From contig CAIKZO010000088.1 in the NCBI GenBank assembly GCA_903832005.1, positions 1-64,000 of the forward strand: a DNA stretch of 64,000 nucleotides, written 5' to 3'. Made by a program: the position numbers and the translations under genes. The stretch's first letter is position 1, and each line of letters starts with the position of its first letter. The stretch comes from Enhydrobacter aerosaccus (GTDB lineage Bacteria; Pseudomonadota; Alphaproteobacteria; Reyranellales; Reyranellaceae). Positions 34,046 through 41,398 of the stretch are shown here, in pieces. A model generated the notes under the pieces. That model searched no databases. It saw only the letters and a list, made by a program, of their open reading frames with translations, and had not been told where the DNA came from.

Positions 34046-34719
34046 GCCTCGGTCCCGATATCGACCCAGAGGCCGACGTTGCCGGCGACAGGTGCCGCCT
34101 TCGGCTCCGCGACGACCAGGCGCTCCTCGCCATTCACCGCGACCCGCACTCTGTCTTCGTCGACATCGACCCGCAGCGAAATCCATTCGTCACCCGCGAT
34201 GTTGGCGCCGGCTTCATAGCGGCCGTCGGGATAGGTGCGGCGCAGCCGGTCGAAGCGCCAGTCGGGATAGGCGAAGTACTGCACGGCGCGCTTGTCGCGT
34301 GGCGACGGTGGATTGAGCTTCAGCCCGTTGAGCGGCCGCACGTAGGCCGCCTCGAAGCGCTTGTTGTCGGGCGCGATGCGATAGGCGAGGCCCGCGAAGG
34401 CGCGCATGTCGGGCGGCGCGTCGGCGCGCAGCCGCCCCAGGACATCGACTTCGAGAGTCCCGGTGCGAAAGGAAGTCGGGATCATCACGAATGTGTCGGT
34501 GTCGCCGAAGTCGATGCCCGGCCGGCCGGCGCGTACCGCGGCGGTCAACTCGACCTTCAGCGCTTGGCGGCCCTTGATCTCGACCGGCAGCGCCGTCACG
34601 CGATGCGGCACCGCGTCCGGCGGCAAGGTCGCGAGATCGAATGCTTCGGCGCGGCTGGCGCGCGGCAGCAGGCATGAAGCGGCGACCATCGCGATGGAGC
34701 GCCGGGACAGAAGAGGCAT
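34012..34719 (-). CDS. Secreted hypothetical protein, possible carbohydrate-binding beta-sandwich
   Basis: A 235-residue protein with a signal peptide (SIAMVAASCLLPRASRAEA). The mature part is beta-rich with segments such as GTLEVDVLGRL, FAGLAYRIAPDN and EWISLRVDVDEDRVRVAVNG, resembling laminin-G or 3-keto-disaccharide-hydrolase (DUF1080) type jellyrolls. No catalytic residues can be claimed. Start 34719 is chosen because GTAGGGAG lies just upstream; a GTG at 34734 is an alternative. It is the last gene of a reverse trio with a Bug receptor and a CoA-transferase, and its end overlaps the convergent MFS gene by 34 bases. Confidence 0.72.
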   Translation of the reverse strand: MPLLSRRSIAMVAASCLLPRASRAEAFDLATLPPDAVPHRVTALPVEIKGRQALKVELTAAVRAGRPGIDFGDTDTFVMIPTSFRTGTLEVDVLGRLRADAPPDMRAFAGLAYRIAPDNKRFEAAYVRPLNGLKLNPPSPRDKRAVQYFAYPDWRFDRLRRTYPDGRYEAGANIAGDEWISLRVDVDEDRVRVAVNGEERLVVAEPKAAPVAGNVGLWVDIGTEAYFARLRITPR

Positions 34720-34765
34720 GGCGCTCCCTACCACCCGATCGCTTCACGCGACGCTCACATTGGCG

Positions 34766-35725
34766 TCAGTCCGCCTTTATGCCGGACGCCGCGATCACCT
34801 TGCTCCAGCGCGCATCCTCGCTCTTCAGGAAAGCGGCGAACTCGGATGAGTCCATGGGGCGTGGGAGCGTGCCGATTGCGCGGAATTTCTCTGCGGTCGC
34901 GGGGGCCTTCATCGCTTTCACGATGGCGTCGGAGAGTTGCTTCACGCGCTCGGCCGATGTCTTGGCCGGCAGCAGGACGCCGAGCCACGCCACGGCTTCG
35001 AGACCGGGAAAGCCCTGCTCGGCGATGGTCGGCGTGTCGGGCCAGGTCGGCAGGCGCTCCAGGGTGCCGGCTGCGATCAGGCGGACGCGGCCTGAGTCGA
35101 TGTGCGGCTTGGTCACCGTCACCGTGTCGATGGCAACCTGCACCGTGCCCGCGATCAGGTCCTGCATGGCGGGCGGGCTGCCCTGATAGGGCACGTGCAG
35201 GATGCGGATGCCGGCGCGTCGCTTGAAATCCTCCATGACGACGTGGCTCAACGTGCCGTTGCCCGCCGAGCAATGGCTGAGCTTGTCCGGATTGGCCTTC
35301 GCATAGGCGATCAGCTCGGGCAGCGTCTTTGCCGGCACCGAGGGATGCACCACCAGCACCATCGGCAGATCGCAGACTCGCGCCACCGGCTCGAAGCTGG
35401 TCAGGCTGTTGTAGGCAACGTTCTTGTAGAGATACGGGTTGATCGCGAGCGACGCGAGCGGTGCCAGCACGAAGGTCGTGCCGTCGGGCGGGGCATGCGC
35501 CACCTGGCCCAGCACGATGCTGCCGCCTTGTCCGGGCTTGTTGTCCACGATCACCGTTTCGTTGAGCTCGGACTTCAGCGCGTCGGCCAGCAGGCGCGCC
35601 ACGATGTCGGTTGCCTGACCCGGCGGAAAGCCCACCATGAGCTTGGAGACCTTGTCGCCCTGTGCATATGCGGCAGGCGCGGAAAGCGTGGCGAGCGATA
35701 GCGCGCCGAAGGTACGTCGTAACAA
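34766..35725 (-). CDS. Bug family tripartite tricarboxylate transporter substrate-binding protein
   Basis: A 319-residue periplasmic receptor of the TctC/Bug family. A signal peptide (FGALSLATLSAPAAYAQ) is followed by the typical LMVGFPPGQATDIVARLLAD and PGQGGSIVLGQVAHAPPDGTT segments; the second half has WPDTPTIAEQGFPGLEAVAW. These receptors bind carboxylated compounds. No TctA or TctB membrane genes are nearby, as is common for Bug receptors in this type of genome, so the transport partner is encoded elsewhere or absent. It lies just downstream of a CaiB/BaiF CoA-transferase gene, suggesting that the bound acid is activated as a CoA ester. Confidence 0.95.
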   Translation of the reverse strand: MLRRTFGALSLATLSAPAAYAQGDKVSKLMVGFPPGQATDIVARLLADALKSELNETVIVDNKPGQGGSIVLGQVAHAPPDGTTFVLAPLASLAINPYLYKNVAYNSLTSFEPVARVCDLPMVLVVHPSVPAKTLPELIAYAKANPDKLSHCSAGNGTLSHVVMEDFKRRAGIRILHVPYQGSPPAMQDLIAGTVQVAIDTVTVTKPHIDSGRVRLIAAGTLERLPTWPDTPTIAEQGFPGLEAVAWLGVLLPAKTSAERVKQLSDAIVKAMKAPATAEKFRAIGTLPRPMDSSEFAAFLKSEDARWSKVIAASGIKAD

Positions 35726-35735
35726 TGAGGCCTCC

Positions 35736-36941
35736 CTAGATGACCTTTGCGGCCTTGAGCTTGGCGATCTCCGCCGCCGTCAGTCCCAGGCCGCCATAGA
35801 CTTCGTCGTTATGCTCGCCGATCGTCGGACCCGCGCGTCGCACCGCGCCCGGCGTTTCCGAGAAGCGCGGCACCACACCCTGCATGCGCACCGAGCCGAG
35901 TTCGCTGTCGGGGACCGAGACAATGGCGTTGCGCGCCTTGAACTGAGGATCGTCGAACACGTCGGCAATGTCGTAGATCGGCGAGAAGCCGACCTCGTGC
36001 TTCGTCAGCGACTCGCGCAACTCGGCGAGCGTGAGCCTGCCGATCGCCGCACCCACGATCTCGTCGAGCAACTGGTAGTGCTTCACCCTCGCCGGATTGG
36101 TGGCGAAGCGTGCGTCCTCCAGCAGGTCGCGTCGGTCGAGCGCGGTGCACAGGCGATCGAAGATGCTTTGCGTCGAGGCCGCGATCGACGCCCATTTGTC
36201 GTCGGCGGTGCGATAGACGTTGCCGGGCGCGGCGTACTGACTGCGGTTGCCCGAGCGCGTGCGCACGGCGCCCAGCTGGTCGTACTCGATCGCGAGAAAC
36301 TCGAGCGTGCGCAGCATCGCCTCGGTGGCCGAACAGTCGATCTCCTGGCCGCGCCGTTCGGGGTGTTGTGCGAGATCGTGCAGCGCCGCCAGGATGCCGA
36401 CCGCGCCGAACAGGCCCGCGACCGCGTCCGAGATCGGATAGCCGAGATGGAGCGGCCGGCCGTTCTCCTCGCCGCAGATCTGGGTGAAGCCGCTCATCGA
36501 TTCGAAGATGCGGGCGAAGCCCGGCCGGCCGGCGTAGGGCCCGTCTTGACCGAAGCCGGTGACCCGCAGGATCGTGAGTCGCGGGTTGATGCCCTGCAGC
36601 CAGGCTCGCGTCACGCCCCAGCCGTCGAGCGTGCCGGGACGGAAATTCTCGACCACGACGTCGGCGTCGGCGACCAGCTTGCCGAACAGCGCGCGGCCCT
36701 CTGGCTTGCGCAGGTCGAGCGTGACGCCGCGCTTGTTGCGGTTGGTGACCTTCCACCACAGCGGCACGCCGTCCTTGTGCGGGGCGAGCGCGCGCAGACT
36801 GTCGCCCACGCCCGGCATCTCGACCTTGACGATATCGGCGCCGTAGTCGCCCAGCAGGCCCGCCGCGAAGGGTCCGGCGACCACCGTGGAGATATCGACG
36901 ATTTTCAACCCGCGAAGCGGGCCGCTGGCAGTGTCGTTCAT
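35736..36941 (-). CDS. CaiB/BaiF family CoA-transferase
   Basis: A 401-residue class III CoA-transferase. The N-terminal LKIVDISTVVAGPFAAGLLGDYGADIVKVE is summarised here only by its ends, LKIVD and IVKVE; VVENFRPGTLDGWG and the GRPLHLGYPISDAVAG region follow in family order. The catalytic Asp is expected near residue 170 in the SD or ENG region. It transfers CoA between a donor thioester and a carboxylic acid, with a covalent aspartyl-CoA intermediate. It precedes the Bug receptor gene by 10 bases and is divergent from the amidase operon, suggesting uptake and CoA activation of an organic acid. Substrate unknown. Confidence 0.93.
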   Translation of the reverse strand: MNDTASGPLRGLKIVDISTVVAGPFAAGLLGDYGADIVKVEMPGVGDSLRALAPHKDGVPLWWKVTNRNKRGVTLDLRKPEGRALFGKLVADADVVVENFRPGTLDGWGVTRAWLQGINPRLTILRVTGFGQDGPYAGRPGFARIFESMSGFTQICGEENGRPLHLGYPISDAVAGLFGAVGILAALHDLAQHPERRGQEIDCSATEAMLRTLEFLAIEYDQLGAVRTRSGNRSQYAAPGNVYRTADDKWASIAASTQSIFDRLCTALDRRDLLEDARFATNPARVKHYQLLDEIVGAAIGRLTLAELRESLTKHEVGFSPIYDIADVFDDPQFKARNAIVSVPDSELGSVRMQGVVPRFSETPGAVRRAGPTIGEHNDEVYGGLGLTAAEIAKLKAAKVI

Positions 36942-37024
36942 TCTGGTGTTTCCTCCGGGGGACTATCCCATATGCAAAAGTTGCAAGTCCGGCAAAGGTG
37001 GTTTGCCGATTTCGGAAGGGTGCC
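36942..37024. promoter_or_regulatory. Divergent region with two inverted repeats
   Basis: Between the CoA-transferase and amidase starts lie a TGCAA-AAG-TTGCA palindrome (36973-36985) and a perfect 7-bp inverted repeat CGGCAAA...TTTGCCG with a 5-base spacer (36990-37008). The second is just upstream of the amidase ribosome site GGAAGG and could form a leader hairpin. Either may be an operator coordinating both directions. Confidence 0.5.
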
Positions 37025-38476
37025 ATGAGCGAGCTTTGGAAGATGACGGCGGTCGAGGCGGTGGCACGGCTGAAGAAGAAGGAGATCACGCCGCTCGAGC
37101 TGGTCGAGGCCTCGGCCCATCGCATGGCGGAGGTCGAGCCGTCGGTGAACGCGATGCCGACCCTCTGCCTCGATCGCGCGCGCGATCACGCCAAGGCCCT
37201 GATGGCCGGCCAGCGCCGGGAGGCCGAAGGCGAGGCGGGCTGGCTCGCCGGCCTGCCGGTCTCGATCAAGGACCTGACCGACGTGGGCGGCGTGCGCACC
37301 ACCTACGGCTCGCCGATCTTCGCCGACCACGTGCCGGCGAAATCCCATCCGCTGGTCGAGCGCATCGAGCGCAAAGGCGGCATCGTCATGGGCAAGTCCA
37401 ACACGCCGGAGTTCGGCGCGGGCGGCAGCACCTTCAACGAAGTGTTCGGCCGCACGCGCAATCCCTGGAACACCTCGCTCACCTGCGGCGGCTCGACCGG
37501 CGGCGGCTCGGTGTCGGTCGCGACCGGCGAGGTTTTCCTGGCGCATGGCTCCGACCATGGCGGCTCGCTGCGCCGGCCCGGCACCTATTGCTCGACCGTG
37601 GGCATTCGTCCGTCGGCTGGCCGCGTGACGCGCGGCACGTCGAACAACCTCTATTCGCCGCAGTCAGTGCAGGGCCCGATGGCGCGCAACGTCGCAGACC
37701 TCGCTCTCTTCCTCGACACGATGGCGGGCTTCTGCCCCGAGGATGCGATGACGTTCGATGCGCCGGCGATTTCCTTCTCTGCGGCCGTCGCCAATCCCGT
37801 GCTTCCCAAGCGCGTTGCCATCACCATGGATTTTGGCGGCAAGTTCGAACTCGATCATGAGATCCGCGAGATCTGCCTCAAGACGGCGCGGCGCTTCGAG
37901 GAACTGGGCTGTATCGTCGAGGAAGCCTCGCCCGACTTCGGCCCTGTGGACGAGGTCTTCATGGCCTTCCGTGCCCAGCAGTTCGTCGTTGATCGCGAAC
38001 TGCAGATCGAACAGCACAAGGACAAGATCAAGCCCGATATCATCTGGAACACGGAACTGGGCTTCAAGCAGACCACACGCCAGCTGGCCTGGGCCGAGCG
38101 CGAGCGCGCGGCGCTCTATCGGCGCATGGGCGCGTTCTTCCAGAAGTACGACCTGCTGGTGACGCCCGGTGCGCCGACGGCGGCCTTCGACGTGATGTTG
38201 CGGGCGCCCGCGACCATCGCCGGCAAGAAGCTCGAGAACTACATGGCGGGCTCGACGCTCAATTCGGCGATCACCGTCACCGGCAGTCCCGCGATCGCCG
38301 TGCCCTGCGGCTTCGACTCGTTCGGCCGTCCCGTGGGGTTGCAGCTGGTCGGCAAGCCGCGCGGCGAGGCTGCCCTGCTGCAGGCCGCGTCGCTCTACGA
38401 AAAACTGCTGGGCCTCGACAGGCTCCTGCCCATCGACCCCAAGCCGGGAACCGTGCCACCATCCTCCCAACGATAA
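37025..38476 (+). CDS. Amidase signature family protein
   Basis: A 483-residue amidase. The catalytic Lys is in GLPVSIKDLTD, the cis-Ser in LTCGGSTGGGS (the second Ser of the usual GGSSGG is Thr), and the nucleophile Ser in GSDHGGSLRRPG. The unusual DHGGS in place of DTGGS and TGGGS in place of SGGSA are variations but all three catalytic positions remain. It hydrolyses an amide to acid and ammonia. Start 37025 follows GGAAGGG; an upstream ATG at 36998 lies in the hairpin region. It is the first gene of an amidase, SDR and LLM-oxidoreductase operon, which could degrade an amide-containing compound. Confidence 0.94.
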   Translation: MSELWKMTAVEAVARLKKKEITPLELVEASAHRMAEVEPSVNAMPTLCLDRARDHAKALMAGQRREAEGEAGWLAGLPVSIKDLTDVGGVRTTYGSPIFADHVPAKSHPLVERIERKGGIVMGKSNTPEFGAGGSTFNEVFGRTRNPWNTSLTCGGSTGGGSVSVATGEVFLAHGSDHGGSLRRPGTYCSTVGIRPSAGRVTRGTSNNLYSPQSVQGPMARNVADLALFLDTMAGFCPEDAMTFDAPAISFSAAVANPVLPKRVAITMDFGGKFELDHEIREICLKTARRFEELGCIVEEASPDFGPVDEVFMAFRAQQFVVDRELQIEQHKDKIKPDIIWNTELGFKQTTRQLAWAERERAALYRRMGAFFQKYDLLVTPGAPTAAFDVMLRAPATIAGKKLENYMAGSTLNSAITVTGSPAIAVPCGFDSFGRPVGLQLVGKPRGEAALLQAASLYEKLLGLDRLLPIDPKPGTVPPSSQR

Positions 38477-38489
38477 ACGGGAGGAGCCC

Positions 38490-39272
38490 ATGCGGGTCGT
38501 GATCACGGGCGCGAGCCGAGGTATCGGCCGCGCCACGGCACTCAAGCTCGCAGCCGATGGAGCCGAGGCGCTCACCCTCTGCGACATCGCCTATCTCGAC
38601 GAGCTGGAGGCGCTGGCCGCGAACCTGCGCACCTCGGGCTGCATGGTGAAAACCCTGCGGGCCGACATGGCGCGGCCCAAGGAGCCGGCGCGCGTGATCA
38701 CGGCCGCAGTGAAAGCGATGGGCGGCATCGATGCGATCGTGGGCAATGCCGGCATCACCGCGCCCGGCAAGCTCGCCGAGCTCGACCTCGAGACCTGGGA
38801 CCGCATCTTCGACATCGACCTGCGCGCCAACTGGCTGCTGGCCAAGGCCGCTTACCCGCATCTCAAGAAGACCAAGGGCTCGGTCGTCATGCTGGCCTCG
38901 ATGGCAGGAGTGATGCCGCAGCTTCCGCACGGCGCCTATAGTCCGGCGAAGGCAGCGCTGATCATGCTGACGCAGATGCTCGCGATGGAATGGGCGCCCG
39001 ACGGCATCCGTGCCAACGCCGTGTGCCCCGGCTTCGTGCACACGTCGATGACCGACACGATCTACACTCAGTCCAAGCTCTCCCGCGCCCGGTCGAAGCT
39101 GGTGCCGCTGGGGCGGATCGCCAAACCCGGCGACATCGCCGACGCGATCGGCTTCCTGCTCAGTCCGCAAGCCAGCTACATCACCGGGCAGTCGCTGATC
39201 GTCGACGGTGGCCTCACGCGTTCGATCCTCAATCACGTGCCCGGAACCGCCGCCACGCCCAAGGTGAAATGA
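38490..39272 (+). CDS. SDR family oxidoreductase
   Basis: A 260-residue classical SDR. TGASRGIG is at residues 7-14, GNAGI around 88, and the catalytic Ser and YSPAK near 145-160. The C-terminus shows ASYITGQSLIVDGGLT and a short extra tail. It lies 13 bases after the amidase and overlaps the next gene's start (TGATG), so it is part of the same operon. The enzyme probably reduces or oxidises a ketone or alcohol. Its cofactor is likely NAD rather than NADP: the position after strand 2 reads LCDIAY, with an acidic Asp, which often selects NAD. Confidence 0.93.
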   Translation: MRVVITGASRGIGRATALKLAADGAEALTLCDIAYLDELEALAANLRTSGCMVKTLRADMARPKEPARVITAAVKAMGGIDAIVGNAGITAPGKLAELDLETWDRIFDIDLRANWLLAKAAYPHLKKTKGSVVMLASMAGVMPQLPHGAYSPAKAALIMLTQMLAMEWAPDGIRANAVCPGFVHTSMTDTIYTQSKLSRARSKLVPLGRIAKPGDIADAIGFLLSPQASYITGQSLIVDGGLTRSILNHVPGTAATPKVK

Positions 39273-40435
39273 TGAAAGCCTCGCTGTTCTACCTGCCGAC
39301 CATCGCCAGCCGTGCCGAGATCGAGAAGGGCATGGCCGGCATGAATCCGGCCTTCTATCAGCGCATGCTGAAAGAGCTGACCGAGCAGATCCAGCTGGGC
39401 GACCAGCTCGGCTACGATTCGGTGTCCTTCACCGAGCATCACTTCCACATCGAAGGCTTCGAGCTTTCGAACAACCCGGTGCTGCTCGATCTCTACTTCG
39501 CGATGCAGACCAAGCGCATCCGCGTGGGACAGCTCGGCATCGTGCTGCCGGCGTCGAACCCGATCCGCGTCGCCGAAGACATCGCCATGCTCGACCACAT
39601 GACCGGCGGCCGTGCCAACGCAGGCTTTGCGCGCGGCTACCAGCGGCGCTGGGTCGACATCATGGCGCAGCAGACCCACGGCATCCACGGCGCGCTGCCG
39701 CACCAGCACGACCAGATCGACGACGCCAATCGCCTCGCCTTCGAGGAGAACTTCCGCCTCGTCAAGAAATGCTGGACCGAGGAGATGCTGACCTTCGACG
39801 GCAAGTTCTGGAAGGTGCCGGCGGGGCCCACGCCCTGGGTGCTCGACACCACGGATAAATGGGGTAAGGGCGTCGAGAACGGTATCCTGAAATCCGTCGG
39901 CGTCGTGCCGAAGCCGCTGCAGAAGCCGCACCCGCCGCTGTTCCAGCCCTTCGCCAGCTCAGAAAGTACAGTTCGTTTCTGCGCCCAGGAGAACGTGACG
40001 CCGATCCTGCCGCCGATGCTCCCGGTCTTCGAAGACAAGCTCTACAGCGTCTATGCCGAGGTTTCGGGCAAGAAGAAGGGTGAGGGCGTGGGCGTGCTGC
40101 GCGACGTCATCATCTGCGACACCGACGAGGAGGCGCGCGCGCTGTGGCAGGACTCCGGGCAGTTCTCCGGCAAGGCCTGGTTCGAGCCGTTCGGCTTTCG
40201 CAAGGGCATCACCGATCCCAAGTCCGGCAAGATGCTGACGCCGGACGAGATCATCGAGATGGGCTACGCCTATGTCGGCACGGTCGATACGGTGCTGAAG
40301 GGTATGGAAGCGCAGCAGAAGCGCCAGCCGGTCGATTGGGTATTCGCCTACACCTACAACAGCCTCGTGCCGCACGCGAAGCTGATGAAGTCGATCGAGA
40401 CCTTCTGGACGAAGATCATGCCGCGCTTCCGCTAG
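39272..40435 (+). CDS. Luciferase-like (LLM class) flavin-dependent oxidoreductase
   Basis: A 387-residue bacterial-luciferase-fold monooxygenase. Characteristic segments are GYDSVSFTEHHFH, IRVGQLGIVLPASNPIRVAE and LDHMTGGRANAGFARGYQRR. They match alkanal monooxygenase and limonene/nitrilotriacetate-type LLM enzymes that use reduced flavin and oxygen. A partner flavin reductase is not adjacent. The start ATG shares a base with the upstream SDR stop; an ATG three bases earlier is equally possible. Its stop overlaps the convergent DapA-family stop in CTAG. Substrate unknown, but an oxidised product would feed the amidase and SDR of the operon. Confidence 0.92.
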   Translation: MKASLFYLPTIASRAEIEKGMAGMNPAFYQRMLKELTEQIQLGDQLGYDSVSFTEHHFHIEGFELSNNPVLLDLYFAMQTKRIRVGQLGIVLPASNPIRVAEDIAMLDHMTGGRANAGFARGYQRRWVDIMAQQTHGIHGALPHQHDQIDDANRLAFEENFRLVKKCWTEEMLTFDGKFWKVPAGPTPWVLDTTDKWGKGVENGILKSVGVVPKPLQKPHPPLFQPFASSESTVRFCAQENVTPILPPMLPVFEDKLYSVYAEVSGKKKGEGVGVLRDVIICDTDEEARALWQDSGQFSGKAWFEPFGFRKGITDPKSGKMLTPDEIIEMGYAYVGTVDTVLKGMEAQQKRQPVDWVFAYTYNSLVPHAKLMKSIETFWTKIMPRFR

Positions 40436-41340
40436 GCTGAGGCGCGCTTCTTTTCTTCAGGAAGCACGCCCATCTCCTGCAGCACCTTGCGCAGCGCCGG
40501 ACGCTGCGCTTCCGGCAGTGGCAGGCGCGGCGCGCGCGGCGGGCCCATCGGCATTCCCATCATCTCGAAGGCGGCCTTGGTGCCCGAGACGTAGCGCGGT
40601 CCGCCGACCCACCAGAGCAGCGGCGTCATCTTCATGTAGAGCGCCAGAGCCGCATCCATGTCGCGCTTGTCGGCCACCAAGTTGAACAGCTCGGCCGACC
40701 AGCGCGGGATCACGTTGGAGCACACCGCGACCCAGCCCTCGGCGCCCAGCCAGAACGATTCGTAGCCCAGCACGCCCGCGAAGACGGTCATCTTGTCGCC
40801 GGCGAGGCGGATGATGTCGCGTACTCTGGTGGGGTCGAGCGTGGACTCTTTGACATACGAGCAGTTGGGGATCTGGGCGATCCGCGCGATCAGCTCCGGC
40901 ATCATGTCGACATTGGCCGTCGCCGGATTGTTGTAGACCATGATCGGGATCGAGATCGCGTCCGACACCTTCTTGTAGTGGGTGTAGAGCTCGTCGTCGG
41001 TCGGCACGCTGTAGAAGGGCGGGATGATCATCACGCCGTCGGCGCCCAGAGCCTCCATCTCGCGGCTCGAGCGCACGACGTCGTCGGTCCACTCCGCGCC
41101 GGTGCCGATCAGCACCGGCACGCGGCCGGCGGCCTGCGTGATCACGATTTCGGCCACCTGGCGGCGCTCGTCCGGCGTCGTGCTCAGGAATTCGCCGGTG
41201 CTGCCCAGCGGGATCAGCCCGTGGATGCCCTCGGCGATCTGGAAGTCGACCAGCCGGCGCAGGGCCGCCTCGTCCACCTTCTTTCCATCGGGAGTGAAGG
41301 GGGTAATCAGGACGGTATAGGTGCCGCGAAACTTCTTCAT
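40432..41340 (-). CDS. Dihydrodipicolinate synthase (DapA) family lyase
   Basis: A 302-residue TIM-barrel aldolase or lyase. The GSTGEF motif (S47, T48), Tyr136 (VYNNPA) and Schiff-base Lys164 (YVKES) are intact, so pyruvate-type Schiff-base chemistry is expected. It is divergent from the three-module dehydrogenase fusion. In hydroxyproline operons this family provides the pyrroline-hydroxycarboxylate deaminase next to a three-subunit D-hydroxyproline dehydrogenase, so LhpC-type function is an attractive guess. Other members act on N-acetylneuraminate, ketogluconate or ketodeoxyglucarate. Start 41340 gives the normal length; longer frames overlap the fusion gene. No gene name assigned. Confidence 0.9.
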   Translation of the reverse strand: MKKFRGTYTVLITPFTPDGKKVDEAALRRLVDFQIAEGIHGLIPLGSTGEFLSTTPDERRQVAEIVITQAAGRVPVLIGTGAEWTDDVVRSSREMEALGADGVMIIPPFYSVPTDDELYTHYKKVSDAISIPIMVYNNPATANVDMMPELIARIAQIPNCSYVKESTLDPTRVRDIIRLAGDKMTVFAGVLGYESFWLGAEGWVAVCSNVIPRWSAELFNLVADKRDMDAALALYMKMTPLLWWVGGPRYVSGTKAAFEMMGMPMGPPRAPRLPLPEAQRPALRKVLQEMGVLPEEKKRASA

Positions 41341-41398
41341 GACGTACCTCTTGGAACCATTGTAGACATTTTGGATGCGTCTGAAGCACCCCAAAATG
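41341..41398. promoter_or_regulatory. Compact divergent promoter with GntR-type operator candidate
   Basis: Only 34 bases separate the two starts if 41375 is used (55 if 41396). The region holds TTGTAGACAT (41360-41369), which fits the GT-nn-AC core of FadR/FCD-type GntR operators. It also holds an 8-bp inverted repeat CATTTTGG (41367-41374) and CCAAAATG (41391-41398) that spans the alternative starts. One regulator site could control both genes. No regulator gene is adjacent. Confidence 0.45.
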
